DNA of 64,000 nucleotides from Candidatus Fusicatenibacter intestinigallinarum (GCA_019119555.1 DWWU01000013.1:1-64000); one strand, 5' to 3'. Positions 26,718-35,180 are shown, counted from the stretch's first letter. The notes: generated from the letters alone by a model not told the origin. A program made the numbers and translations.

Positions 26718-28076
26718 TTACTGCTCTGCCAGAATATCCTCGATATTCTGCAGACCGGTATGCGTCGTGACAACAATCACCGAATCTCCCTGCTGGAAGT
26801 AATCCTGACCTCCGGGGATGATGATTTTTCCTTTTCTGCTGATGCACGCCACCAGAACGTCTTTCCTGGTCTGCATATTCTCCAGCTTGATTTTCTGCAG
26901 CGCACAGTCCTCATGTATAATAAACTCCAGCGCCTCTACCCTGTCGTCCATCAGCTTGTACAGCGTTTCCACATTGCTTCCGATGGAGTTTTTCATCGCG
27001 CGCACATACTGAAGAATATTCTCTGCGGTAATGTGTTTCGGATAGATCAGGCTGTCCAGATCCAGACTGTGAATCACATCGTTGAAGCTCAGATGGTTCA
27101 ACTTTGTCACCACCTTGGAGGAAACCTTATTCTTTGCATACAGAGAAAGAATGATGTTTTCCTCATCCATATCCGTGCAGGCAACAAACGCCTCCATATC
27201 GTCTATGTTTTCTTCCCTCAGCAGATCCTGATCGCTTCCGTCTCCGCAGATGATCGTCGCGCTCGGAAGCAGATCGCTGAGTTCTTCACATCTCTGCTTG
27301 TTCTTCTCGATGATCGTCACCTTGATTCCCATATGTACCAGAATGCAGGTCAGATAATATGTAATCTCTCCTCCCCCGACAATCATTGCGCTGTGGACCT
27401 GATTGGTCTTTACGCCGATTTTCCGGAAAAACTCGGCGGCCTTTTTCAGCGTCACCAGAATCGACAGACTGTCTCCCGCGTCGATCCTGTAATTTCCGTC
27501 CGGAATCACCACCTGGCCCTGTTTTTCCGCCACGCAGATCAGAAGATCCGCATGGGTGGCCGACACATCTTTCAGCTGCTTCCCCACAAGGCCTGAGTTC
27601 GCCGGAACCTTGAACCGGAGCATCTCGACTCTTCCCTTGGAAAAGCTGTCGATCTCAATCGCCGTCGGAAAACGCAGCAGACGCGCGATCTCCTGCGCCG
27701 CCGCGAACTCCGGATTGATAATCATCGAAAGCCCCAGCTCTCTCCGGATAAATTCCTTTTCCTTCCGGTAGACTGAATTCCGCACACGGGCGATGGTATG
27801 GCACCTGCCAGCCTGTCTCGCCACAACACAGCAGAGCAGATTCAGCTCATCGCTCCTGGATACCGCGATGAGAAGATCCGCATGCTCGATATCCGCCTCC
27901 TGCAGCGTGTTGTAGCTCGCTCCGTTTCCCACGACTCCCATAACGTCATACAGCCCTGTGATATTCCGGATCACGTCGCTGTCCTTGTCCACAACAGTTA
28001 CGTTGTTGTCCTCCTGGCTCAGCTGTGCAGCCAGCGCTGTTCCTACTTTTCCACAGCCAACAATGATAATCTGCAT
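26718..28076 (-). CDS. trkA: Trk potassium transporter regulatory subunit TrkA
   Basis: A 452-aa cytoplasmic protein made of two RCK_N/RCK_C units. The first Rossmann motif is IIVGCGKVGTALA (residues 3-15), the second IVGGGEITYYL (about residues 232-243), each followed by a C-terminal ligand domain. It gates TrkH in response to nucleotides, as established for this family. It starts with ATG 28076. The 5' leader contains two stable hairpins (28086-28210) that may regulate expression. The S8 protease gene is divergent. Confidence 0.95.
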   Translation of the reverse strand: MQIIIVGCGKVGTALAAQLSQEDNNVTVVDKDSDVIRNITGLYDVMGVVGNGASYNTLQEADIEHADLLIAVSRSDELNLLCCVVARQAGRCHTIARVRNSVYRKEKEFIRRELGLSMIINPEFAAAQEIARLLRFPTAIEIDSFSKGRVEMLRFKVPANSGLVGKQLKDVSATHADLLICVAEKQGQVVIPDGNYRIDAGDSLSILVTLKKAAEFFRKIGVKTNQVHSAMIVGGGEITYYLTCILVHMGIKVTIIEKNKQRCEELSDLLPSATIICGDGSDQDLLREENIDDMEAFVACTDMDEENIILSLYAKNKVSSKVVTKLNHLSFNDVIHSLDLDSLIYPKHITAENILQYVRAMKNSIGSNVETLYKLMDDRVEALEFIIHEDCALQKIKLENMQTRKDVLVACISRKGKIIIPGGQDYFQQGDSVIVVTTHTGLQNIEDILAEQ

Positions 28077-28085
28077 TTTCTTTTA

Positions 28086-28210
28086 CCGGCAGGTTCTGCT
28101 CATAGGAAGCCCTGCCGGCATCCTCCTTTGATGATAAAATTGGGCAGCCCTTCTGCTCATTCCAGAAGAAGTGTGTCTGAAGATCCATGTTGCAGATTTT
28201 CAGACACACT
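28086..28210 (-). promoter_or_regulatory. Two hairpins in the trkA 5' leader
   Basis: A perfect 12-bp stem AGTGTGTCTGAA/TTCAGACACACT (28170-28181 and 28199-28210) with a 17-nt loop lies upstream of a second stem CCGGCAGG/CCTGCCGG that ends next to the trkA start. Neither has a U-run. The second could hide the ribosome binding site. I could not match the region to a known riboswitch class. Confidence 0.45.
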
Positions 28211-28298
28211 CTGATAGGTTAAAAAATTATATCATATTTTAGTGAAGAGAGGAATAGTTTTTATGTAAAATCTAATATGAGATAGGAACGGTTCAAAC

Positions 28299-30050
28299 AT
28301 GAACGATCAGAAACGCGAAAATCTTCTGAATCTTGCCCTGGACGCCACCGATGCAGAACGGGCTGCTTCCTCCTCCCTGGGCACCGGATACGATTTTTCC
28401 ACCGGCACCTGGGAGGTGATCGTGCGCTATCAGGGAGATATTTCTTTTCTGGAAGAAAGCGGCGTCCGCATCACCTATCTTCTCTTTCAGTACGCCATCC
28501 TGCTTCTTCCGGAACAGCTGATGGACGACGTCACAAACCTCCCGCAGATCACCTACATGGAAAAACCAAAACGCCTGTTCTTCGCCGATTTCGCCGGCAG
28601 AAGCATCTCCTGTATCCATTCTCTGCAGGAAGGCCCCCGGGGACTCTTCGGAGACGGCACGCTCCTTGCCTGCATCGACTCCGGCGTGGACTATACGCAT
28701 CCCGCCTTCCGCAATGCCGACGGTTCCTCCCGGCTTCTTGCGCTCTGGGATCAGACAATCCCCGGCAGTCCTCCGGAAGGCTATCCCCTGGGAACCCTGT
28801 ACACCCGACAGCAGATCAACGAGGCGCTGAACGCTGCTGACAGTGCGGAGCGAAACCGGATGGTTCCCTCCCGTGACACCAGCGGCCACGGAACGGCGGT
28901 TCTCGGCATCGCTGCCGGAGGCGGCGGCAGCGAACGGGGAGGCGGGGAAGACAGTCTGTACCGGGGCGTCGCCCCGAAAGCGGCGCTGCTCGCCGTAAAG
29001 CTCAGCTCCTCCGGAGAAAATGCCTTTCCCCGGACCACCCAGCTGATGATGGCTCTGGATTACTGTATCCGCACCGCGCTGTTTCTCCAGAAACCCATCG
29101 CAATCAATCTCAGCTTCGGAAATAATTACGGCTCCCACAGCGGAACCTCTCTTCTGGAAACCTACCTGAACCAGGCCGCGGGGCTTGGCCGAACCGCAGT
29201 CTGTATCGGTTCCGGAAACGAAGGAAGTTCCGGCCGCCATGCCGGCGGAATTCTGTCCGACTCGGAGACAAAACCGGTTGAATTTTCCGTCGGTCCATAC
29301 GAGTCCTCCATGAGTCTTCAGATCTGGAAATCTTATACGGATGATATCGATATCGTTGTGGTTCACCCGGACGGCACGCGAATCGGTCCTCTGCAGTCGG
29401 TGCTCGGCACCGTACGTTTCCGTGTCCGCGGCACAGAACTGCTGTTTTATTACGGCATGCCGTCGCCTCACAGCCAGGCCCAGGAAATTTATCTGGATCT
29501 GATCCCTGTTTCCGGACAGCCCGCGGTGGACAGCGGAATCTGGACCGTCGAACTGCATGCCAGAAGAATTGTGACCGGGCGGTACGACCTGTGGCTGCCG
29601 GGATTTGCGGGGGCGGAGACACGGTTTTTCCTGCCCGATCCGGAAACGACGCTGACCATTCCTTCCACGGCACGGTATGGGATTACCGTCGGCGCTTATG
29701 AGCCCCGGCTCCAGACGTATGCGGATTTTTCCGGCCGGGGCTATACGAGGCTGCTGCAGGAGATCAAACCGGATCTGTGCGCTCCCGGCGTCAATATCAC
29801 CGCGCCGGCAGCTGAAGGCGGATACAGATCATTTACCGGCACCTCGTTTGCAGTCCCTTTTGTGACAGGAAGCGCGGCGCTGATGATGGAGTGGGGAATT
29901 GTCCGTGGAAATGACCCATTTCTGTACGGGGAGAAGCTGAAGGCGTTTCTGATCCGCGGGGCGCGGCAGCTGCCGTCGGAGAAAACATATCCCAATCCGC
30001 GGCTGGGATTCGGAGTCCTCTGCCTGAAAGACAGCCTGCCAATTGGATAA
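28299..30050 (+). CDS. S8-family serine protease, Csp-like
   Basis: A 583-aa subtilase. The full triad is present: Asp127 (ACIDSGVDY), His197 (TSGHGTAV) and Ser516 (GTSFAVP), with a probable oxyanion Asn in GSGNEGS (about residue 307). An insert of about 115 residues (roughly 330-445) between the oxyanion and Ser segments matches the jelly-roll insertion of clostridial Csp proteases, which process the germination lytic pro-enzyme. The N-terminal 90 residues (WEVIVRYQGDI, ITYLLFQYAILLLP) resemble a Csp prodomain. There is no signal peptide. Clostridia carry several Csp-like paralogues, so a spore germination role is plausible but not proven. It is directly followed by a giant hairpin element. 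Confidence 0.88.
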   Translation: MNDQKRENLLNLALDATDAERAASSSLGTGYDFSTGTWEVIVRYQGDISFLEESGVRITYLLFQYAILLLPEQLMDDVTNLPQITYMEKPKRLFFADFAGRSISCIHSLQEGPRGLFGDGTLLACIDSGVDYTHPAFRNADGSSRLLALWDQTIPGSPPEGYPLGTLYTRQQINEALNAADSAERNRMVPSRDTSGHGTAVLGIAAGGGGSERGGGEDSLYRGVAPKAALLAVKLSSSGENAFPRTTQLMMALDYCIRTALFLQKPIAINLSFGNNYGSHSGTSLLETYLNQAAGLGRTAVCIGSGNEGSSGRHAGGILSDSETKPVEFSVGPYESSMSLQIWKSYTDDIDIVVVHPDGTRIGPLQSVLGTVRFRVRGTELLFYYGMPSPHSQAQEIYLDLIPVSGQPAVDSGIWTVELHARRIVTGRYDLWLPGFAGAETRFFLPDPETTLTIPSTARYGITVGAYEPRLQTYADFSGRGYTRLLQEIKPDLCAPGVNITAPAAEGGYRSFTGTSFAVPFVTGSAALMMEWGIVRGNDPFLYGEKLKAFLIRGARQLPSEKTYPNPRLGFGVLCLKDSLPIG

Positions 30051-30059
30051 GGGGGGGAC

Positions 30060-30298
30060 GGAAACCCCGCAGGGCGCAGGCGGCAGGGCGGGGAGGGATT
30101 TCAGAATCCGTGCTCACTCCGGCGTTCGGACAAAGCCAGGGAGGCTGTTCGCGGGCGCGCGCGGGAGGATTGTCCCGTCGTCCTGATGCTGTGCGCACGC
30201 CCCGCGGACAGCATCCCTGGCTTTGTTCGCCCGCAGTCGCAAGCACTGGATTTCTGAAATCCTGCCCCGCCCTGCCGCCTGCGCCCTGCGGGGTTTCC
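30060..30298. repeat. Giant hairpin element, copy 1
   Basis: A 239-bp inverted-repeat structure. The outer arms 30060-30092 and 30266-30298 pair perfectly over 33 bp. Further in, ATTTCAGAATCC pairs with GGATTTCTGAAAT, GTGCT with AGCAC, and GGACAAAGCCAGGGA with TCCCTGGCTTTGTTC. The asymmetric internal loop (CACTCCGGCGTTC facing GCCCGCAGTCGCA) also occurs in the copy at 55188-55394, while the surrounding stems differ. It holds no convincing ORF and starts 10 bp after the S8 protease stop. Confidence 0.85.
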
Positions 30299-30547
30299 TG
30301 GTTGTGGCGGCGGGTATTGTGGAGGCGGGTATTCGGTCTGTCGGAAAGGGGTTGCAGAGACTGTTCAGGCAGAGGCGTTTGTTCTTGTATGGGGATGGGC
30401 AGTTGTGGAAGGTCGGATTGACTTATGGAGAGGCGGTTTTTCAGAGAACGTATGCTGTGGCGGTTCTGCTGGATGAACTGTAACTGGCACCGGTAAGGGA
30501 TTGGCATTTACAGGATATGGTTTTGACTGCGGGACGGTTGCCGAATT
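30299..30547. other. G-rich spacer without recognisable gene
   Basis: About 250 bp between the giant hairpin and the BrxD-like gene. One plus-strand frame of 87 codons starts inside the hairpin arm and has no family resemblance. A short stretch at the end (GTGCAGACCGTGCTGAAT) resembles the dispersed palindrome's TGCACAGACCGT segment. I see no clear promoter. Confidence 0.4.
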
Positions 30548-31843
30548 GTGCAGACCGTGCTGAATTCTCTTAAGGGAGGCGTGGTTCCCAGAATCGGCCT
30601 GCCCTATATCACAGTGGGAAGAAAAAGTGAGATCGCGGCCCTGCTGCACGATGTGGAAATTATCTCGGAGGGAGGCGCGTCCTTTCGTTTTATCGTGGGG
30701 CGGTACGGCTCCGGCAAGAGTTTCCTGATCCAGACCATCCGCAATTACGTCATGGACAGAGGATTTCTTGTGGCCGACGCGGATCTCTCGCCGGAACGAA
30801 GGCTGCAGGGCACAAAAGGCCAGGGTCTGGCAACCTACCGTGAGCTGATCAGCAACCTCTCATCAAAGACAAAGCCGGAGGGCGGAGCCCTGACGCTGGT
30901 GCTGGACCGGTGGATCAGCAGCGTTCAGACGGCCGCGGTACAGGAGACCGGAATGGAGCCAGGCGATCCCGGCCTTACAAAGGCTGTGGACCGGAAAATC
31001 TACGAGGTCACTTCCGCAGTCAGCGAACTGGTGCACGGGTTCGAATTTGCAAGACTTCTTTCCCTGTACTACCATGCCTATGTGGACGGAAACGACGATA
31101 TGAAAATGAAGATCGTGCGCTGGTTCCGCGGAGAATACACACTGAAGCGGGAGGCGAAGGAGGATCTTGGCGTTTCGCTGATCATCACGGATGACGACTG
31201 GTACGATTATCTGAAGATCTTCGCCGTGTTTTTCCGTCTGGCAGGCTACGCAGGTATGATGATTATGATCGACGAGCTGGTAAACCTCTATAAAATTCCC
31301 AACGCCGTCACCCGGCAGTACAATTACGAAAAGATCCTGACCATGTACAACGACGCCCTACAGGGGAAAGCCCGGTATCTCGGCATCCTTATGGGCGCCA
31401 CGCCTCAGGCGATTGAGGACAGACGGCGCGGCGTTTACAGCTATGAAGCGCTCCGCTCCCGCCTTACGGAAGGAAAGTTCTCAAAACCGGGCGCCCGGGA
31501 TCTGCTGGCGCCGGTGATCCGCCTGGAGCCTCTGACGGCGGAGGAAATGCTGGTACTCTGTGAGAAGCTTGCCGATATGCATGCCGGTCTCTACGGCTAC
31601 GAGCGAAAAATCGGTGCGGCCGAACTGGCCCGATTTATCCGGCTGGAATACGGACGGATCGGCGCGGATCAGAACCTCACGCCCAGGGAAGTGATCCGGG
31701 ATTTTATCGAGCTGCTGGATCTGCTGTATCAGAATCCGGCCCTGCATATGGATGAGCTGCTGCAGTCGGACGACTTCACCTATGCCCGTTCCGAAGCCGT
31801 TTCCGACCAGACCGACAAAAATTATGCGGAGTTTACAATATGA
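30548..31843 (+). CDS. BrxD-like ATP-binding protein (DUF2791 family)
   Basis: A 431-aa AAA-type ATPase of the BrxC/BrxD (DUF2791) family. The N-terminal signature VPRIGLPYITVGR precedes Walker A GRYGSGKS (residues 51-58), with Walker B MMIMIDEL at 237-244. In type 2 BREX loci BrxD is followed by the Lhr-like helicase BrxHI, exactly the arrangement here: the next gene overlaps as ATGA. No methyltransferase, PglZ phosphatase or PglY-type gene is in the window. The start is uncertain. GTG 30548 is the only usual codon before an in-frame stop upstream, its Shine-Dalgarno sequence is weak, and it overlaps a degenerate repeat, so the 5' end may have been remodelled. Confidence 0.85.
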   Translation: MQTVLNSLKGGVVPRIGLPYITVGRKSEIAALLHDVEIISEGGASFRFIVGRYGSGKSFLIQTIRNYVMDRGFLVADADLSPERRLQGTKGQGLATYRELISNLSSKTKPEGGALTLVLDRWISSVQTAAVQETGMEPGDPGLTKAVDRKIYEVTSAVSELVHGFEFARLLSLYYHAYVDGNDDMKMKIVRWFRGEYTLKREAKEDLGVSLIITDDDWYDYLKIFAVFFRLAGYAGMMIMIDELVNLYKIPNAVTRQYNYEKILTMYNDALQGKARYLGILMGATPQAIEDRRRGVYSYEALRSRLTEGKFSKPGARDLLAPVIRLEPLTAEEMLVLCEKLADMHAGLYGYERKIGAAELARFIRLEYGRIGADQNLTPREVIRDFIELLDLLYQNPALHMDELLQSDDFTYARSEAVSDQTDKNYAEFTI

Positions 31844-34116
31844 TGGATGTATTTCAAAGGTATGCGCCTTTTATTCAGGATTATATTTACCGTTCCGGCT
31901 GGCAGACGCTCAGGGGCGTGCAGAACGCCGCCGGGGAGGCCATATTCGGCACGGAGGATAATGTGCTCCTTACCGCCTCTACCGCGTCAGGGAAGACGGA
32001 AGCGGCCTTCTTTCCCATTCTGACCCTGCTGGACGAAAATCCTTCGGACAGCGTGGGCGTACTGTATATCGCTCCTCTGAAGGCGCTCATCAATGACCAG
32101 TTTGAACGACTGGACGATCTCTGCCGGGAAGCCGGGATTTCCGTAACCCGCTGGCACGGGGACGCACCCCGGACCCAGAAGCGAAAGCTTCTGAAAAAGC
32201 CCTCCGGCATTCTGCAGATCACACCCGAATCCCTGGAATCCCTGATGATCAACAAACATATGGAGATTCCTTCTCTGTTCGGCGATCTGCGTTTTCTTGT
32301 CATCGACGAGATTCACTCCCTGCTTCGCGGCGACCGGGGAATGCAGACCTTCTGCCTGATCGAACGGCTCTGCAAAATGGCGGAGTGCAGCCCGAGAAGG
32401 ATCGGACTCTCCGCAACCATCGGAAATCCCGAAGCGGCGGGACGTTTTCTCTCCGCAGGCAGCGGACACAGAACCATCATTCCCCGGTTTGACGGCGGAA
32501 AAGAGGTATGGCGGCTTTCCATGGAACACTTCTATCACACGCCGCCCCAGGCGGACGAAGAAAGAAATACCGTGCCCGAAACTCCCGTTCCGGAAGCTTC
32601 GACGGATACCGCCCCCGAAGCGGCGGACCCGGGAATCGGTTATATTTTTGAACATACACGGGGAAAAAAATGTCTGATTTTTACCAACTCCCGCGAGGAA
32701 TGCGAGGCGGTCTGTCAGAGTCTGCGGCAGTACTGCGAAGCGAACCATGAGCCGGACCGTTTCCTGATTCACCACGGAAACCTCTCCGCCTCCTACCGGG
32801 AAAGCGCGGAGGAAGAAATGAAAGACGACGATTCTCTTCTGTCCGTCTGCGCCACAGCCACGCTGGAGCTCGGCATCGATATCGGGAAACTGGAGCGGGC
32901 GTTTCAGATCGACGCTCCTTTTACTGTCTCCGGTTTTCTGCAGCGCATGGGCAGAACCGGCAGAAGGGGAAATCCCTCGGAAATGTGGTTTGTCATGCAG
33001 GAGGATCACCCGGAGCCCCGGGCCATGCTGCCGGAAATGATTCCCTGGCGTCTGATCCAGGGCATCGCGCTGGTTCAGCTCTACATCGAAGAGCGTTTTG
33101 TCGAGCCTCCGAGGACGGACCGGCTTCCCTACAGTCTGCTTTACCATCAGACCATGAGCACGCTGGCGTCCTGCGGAGAAATGACTCCCGGCGAGCTGGC
33201 GTCCCGGATTCTTCCTCTTTCCTGTTTTCACCGGATCACACAGGAGGATTACCGGATCCTTCTGCGGCATCTGCTGGAGACGGATCACATCAGCCGGACG
33301 GAAAACGGAGGCCTGATCGTGGGTCTGACCGGAGAACGGATCGTAAACAATTACAAATTTTATGCGGTATTCCAGGAAAACGTCGAATATTCCGTCCACT
33401 CCGGACCGGAAGAGCTTGGAACCATCGTAAAGCCGCCTCCCGTGGGTGACAAAATTGCCATCGCCGGCAGAGTGTGGATTGTCGAAGAGGTGGATCATAA
33501 GAAGAGAGAGGTATGGTGCAGTCTGGTAAAAGGAAATATCCCGGCCTACTTCGGCGATGTGGCAGGCGACATTCATACCCGCATTCTGGAACGGATGTAC
33601 GGCGTCCTGAAGGAACAGAAAACCTATCCGTATCTGATGCGACATGCGGCGTGCAGACTGGAGGACGCCCGGGACTGTTTTCTGAAATCCGGAATGAAGG
33701 AGCACCCTCTGATTCATCTGGGAGGAAACATGTGGGCGCTGCTCCCCTGGCTGGGAAGCTACGCCTTTCTGGCGCTGGAACGGTTTCTGAAAATCCGCTG
33801 CGGAAAACGTCTGGGACTGAAAGGTCTGAATCCATCACGTCCCTATTATCTCCAGTTTACGATGAAAGCCGGAGAGGAAGCCTTTTACCGGATCACCGCC
33901 GAAGAAGCGGCGGCGGATTTTGACCCGCTGGAACTGGTATATCCCGGTGAAGTTCCGGTTTTTGAAAAATATGACGAGTACGTCCCGGAGGAGCTGATCC
34001 GAAAAGAATTCGCCCTGGGCGTGCTGGATATCGAAGGCATGAAACAGAGAGTCCTCAGCTGGTCGGCAGTACCCGGCACAGATTCGGACGGCAGCTTCGG
34101 CGCGGCCGGGCGGTAA
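31840..34116 (+). CDS. Lhr-like DEAD/DEAH helicase, BrxHI type
   Basis: A 758-aa superfamily 2 helicase. Motif I is TASTASGKTE (residues 45-54), motif Ia APLKALINDQ, motif II DEIH (156-159), motif III GLSATIGNP (about 189-197) and motif VI QRMGRTGRRG (about 368-377). The region after residue 390 matches the winged-helix and C-terminal part of Lhr-like proteins. A linker of about 35 residues rich in Glu, Pro and Thr (236-268) separates the RecA domains. It starts within the stop of the BrxD-like gene (ATGA), so the two form one translational unit, and ends at a terminator. It probably unwinds DNA in a defence or repair process with its ATPase partner. Confidence 0.88.
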   Translation: MMDVFQRYAPFIQDYIYRSGWQTLRGVQNAAGEAIFGTEDNVLLTASTASGKTEAAFFPILTLLDENPSDSVGVLYIAPLKALINDQFERLDDLCREAGISVTRWHGDAPRTQKRKLLKKPSGILQITPESLESLMINKHMEIPSLFGDLRFLVIDEIHSLLRGDRGMQTFCLIERLCKMAECSPRRIGLSATIGNPEAAGRFLSAGSGHRTIIPRFDGGKEVWRLSMEHFYHTPPQADEERNTVPETPVPEASTDTAPEAADPGIGYIFEHTRGKKCLIFTNSREECEAVCQSLRQYCEANHEPDRFLIHHGNLSASYRESAEEEMKDDDSLLSVCATATLELGIDIGKLERAFQIDAPFTVSGFLQRMGRTGRRGNPSEMWFVMQEDHPEPRAMLPEMIPWRLIQGIALVQLYIEERFVEPPRTDRLPYSLLYHQTMSTLASCGEMTPGELASRILPLSCFHRITQEDYRILLRHLLETDHISRTENGGLIVGLTGERIVNNYKFYAVFQENVEYSVHSGPEELGTIVKPPPVGDKIAIAGRVWIVEEVDHKKREVWCSLVKGNIPAYFGDVAGDIHTRILERMYGVLKEQKTYPYLMRHAACRLEDARDCFLKSGMKEHPLIHLGGNMWALLPWLGSYAFLALERFLKIRCGKRLGLKGLNPSRPYYLQFTMKAGEEAFYRITAEEAAADFDPLELVYPGEVPVFEKYDEYVPEELIRKEFALGVLDIEGMKQRVLSWSAVPGTDSDGSFGAAGR

Positions 34117-34178
34117 GCTGTCCGGAAAGTGAAGCAGGGACCAGACGGAGCAGTTTCCTGCTTCGCCTGGTCCCTGAG

Positions 34179-34220
34179 AAATCCCGCTGCTGCTTTCGTA
34201 TGCCGCGGGATTTATTTTTT
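34179..34220 (+). terminator. Terminator of the BrxD/BrxHI cassette
   Basis: AAATCCCGC (34179-34187) pairs with GCGGGATTT (34205-34213), followed by ATTTTTT. A second stem, GCAGGGACCAG/CTGGTCCCTG, lies just upstream. It overlaps the end of the convergent flavin reductase gene. Confidence 0.8.
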
Positions 34221-34784
34221 CATCAAATCAGCGCCGCTTTTCCACGCCTGTCCGACCTTTTCTCCGATGGCATAATAACCGTTCTGCATCTGGTCGAAGG
34301 CAAACGCATGAATTTTTCCGGCGTCAATCTTTCCGGCCTCATCCAGAATCTTTTCGTCAGCAATAACATTGACGATTTTTCCCAGGACGCGCAGGCCGTA
34401 AGGCTGAGACTGCATCTCCACAACCTCGCACTCCAGAGTAAGCGGATATTCTGTAATCACAGGTGCGTCCACCTGCTCGCTTTTCACGGCGTGGAGTCCT
34501 GTGCGCTCGAATTTGTCCGCCATCTCGTTTGAGGTGGCGATTCCAAGGAAATCAGACTCGCGAAGCGTGTCCGTTCCCGGCACCGCAAGGGTAAACGCTT
34601 TCCGGGTTTCCAGGTTAGCCACGGTTTTATGCTCCGCCTCCAGATTCAGCGCAACCATATCCTCCGCGCAGATACCTCCCCAGGCCATCATCATGACGTC
34701 CACCGTATCGTCCTCGTTATAGGTACCGATCATATACGTCGGCATGGGAAACAGATACGGCTTTACTCCAAAATTCTTTGACAT
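34212..34784 (-). CDS. Flavin reductase family protein (FMN-binding split barrel)
   Basis: A 190-aa protein of the flavin-reductase-like (DIM6/NTAB) family. The segments FPMPTYMIGTYNEDDTVDVMM, WGGICAEDMVALNLEAEHKT and ADKFERTGL match the split-barrel fold that binds FMN. Members reduce flavins or act as redox proteins; substrate unknown. A 25-bp inverted repeat (34929-34953) lies in the upstream region shared with the divergent nitroreductase, so both may respond to the same redox or xenobiotic signal. Confidence 0.87.
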   Translation of the reverse strand: MSKNFGVKPYLFPMPTYMIGTYNEDDTVDVMMMAWGGICAEDMVALNLEAEHKTVANLETRKAFTLAVPGTDTLRESDFLGIATSNEMADKFERTGLHAVKSEQVDAPVITEYPLTLECEVVEMQSQPYGLRVLGKIVNVIADEKILDEAGKIDAGKIHAFAFDQMQNGYYAIGEKVGQAWKSGADLMKK

Positions 34785-34859
34785 TTCTTTTCTCTCCTTT
34801 CGATTCTGCAGAATGGAATACTTCCGCGTATCCGCCTGTCTGAAATTTTTTGACCTTAC

Positions 34860-34888
34860 GCAACTGTTCAGCCAGCGGAACGGTTACG
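34860..34888. repeat. Dispersed palindromic repeat
   Basis: GCAACTGTTC and GGAACGGTTACG arms around AGCCAGC. It lies in the flavin reductase 5' region. Confidence 0.75.
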
Positions 34889-34928
34889 ACCTTACAATTT
34901 AATTTTAGCAGACGCTGCGGCAAAAACA

Positions 34929-34953
34929 AGTACGCACATAAAAGTGCGGTACT
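34929..34953. promoter_or_regulatory. Inverted repeat between flavin reductase and nitroreductase
   Basis: AGTACGCAC and GTGCGGTACT form a nearly perfect inverted repeat around ATAAAA; a weaker TACTT/AAGTA pair follows at about 34970. The symmetry suits a redox- or xenobiotic-responsive regulator such as an HxlR or MarR protein, but none is encoded nearby. Confidence 0.45.
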
Positions 34954-34993
34954 AACATCGACACAATCTACTTACCTTCAGGAAAGTATCCCT

Positions 34994-35086
34994 GTAACCG
35001 TTCCGCCTGCTGAACAGTTACGGCATCCGGCCATGGAAAATCACTGCGCGGCGGGGCGGATGCCCGCAGGCGGTTGTTTTCGTAGG
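34994..35086. repeat. Composite palindromic repeat, partial
   Basis: GTAACCGTTCCGCC with TGAACAGTTAC, followed by GGCATCCGGCC and GGGCGGATGCC, then GCAGGCGGTTGTTTTCG. It lacks the GGTCTGTGCA hairpin. Its right end carries the -35 box of the nitroreductase promoter. Confidence 0.75.
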
Positions 35087-35102
35087 TGGATTAAATTATA
35101 AT
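35074..35102 (+). promoter_or_regulatory. Nitroreductase promoter with -35 inside a repeat
   Basis: TTGTTT (35074-35079), a 17-bp spacer and TATAAT (35097-35102). The -35 hexamer lies within the composite repeat and the -10 lies outside it. Confidence 0.6.
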
Positions 35103-35180
35103 AGAGGCAGATTGCAGAGAGGATGCGGCTGTGCCGCATAATTTAATTTATTCCTGTGCGGCAGGAAGGAGGAAATTTAT

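Noticed and set aside
27946-28209. An 87-codon minus-strand frame starting in the trkA leader
   Set aside because: Most of it overlaps trkA in another frame, and it has no ribosome binding site or family match; a leader peptide is not supported.
28086-28210. c-di-AMP (ydaO) riboswitch before trkA
   Set aside because: Hairpins are present, but I could not find the conserved ydaO core elements, so I report only structured leader hairpins.
30060-30298. CRISPR array or integron cassette array
   Set aside because: There is a single hairpin, with no spaced direct repeats and no cas or integrase gene nearby.
30223-30483. An 87-codon plus-strand frame after the giant hairpin
   Set aside because: It begins inside the hairpin arm, resembles no family and lacks a convincing ribosome binding site.
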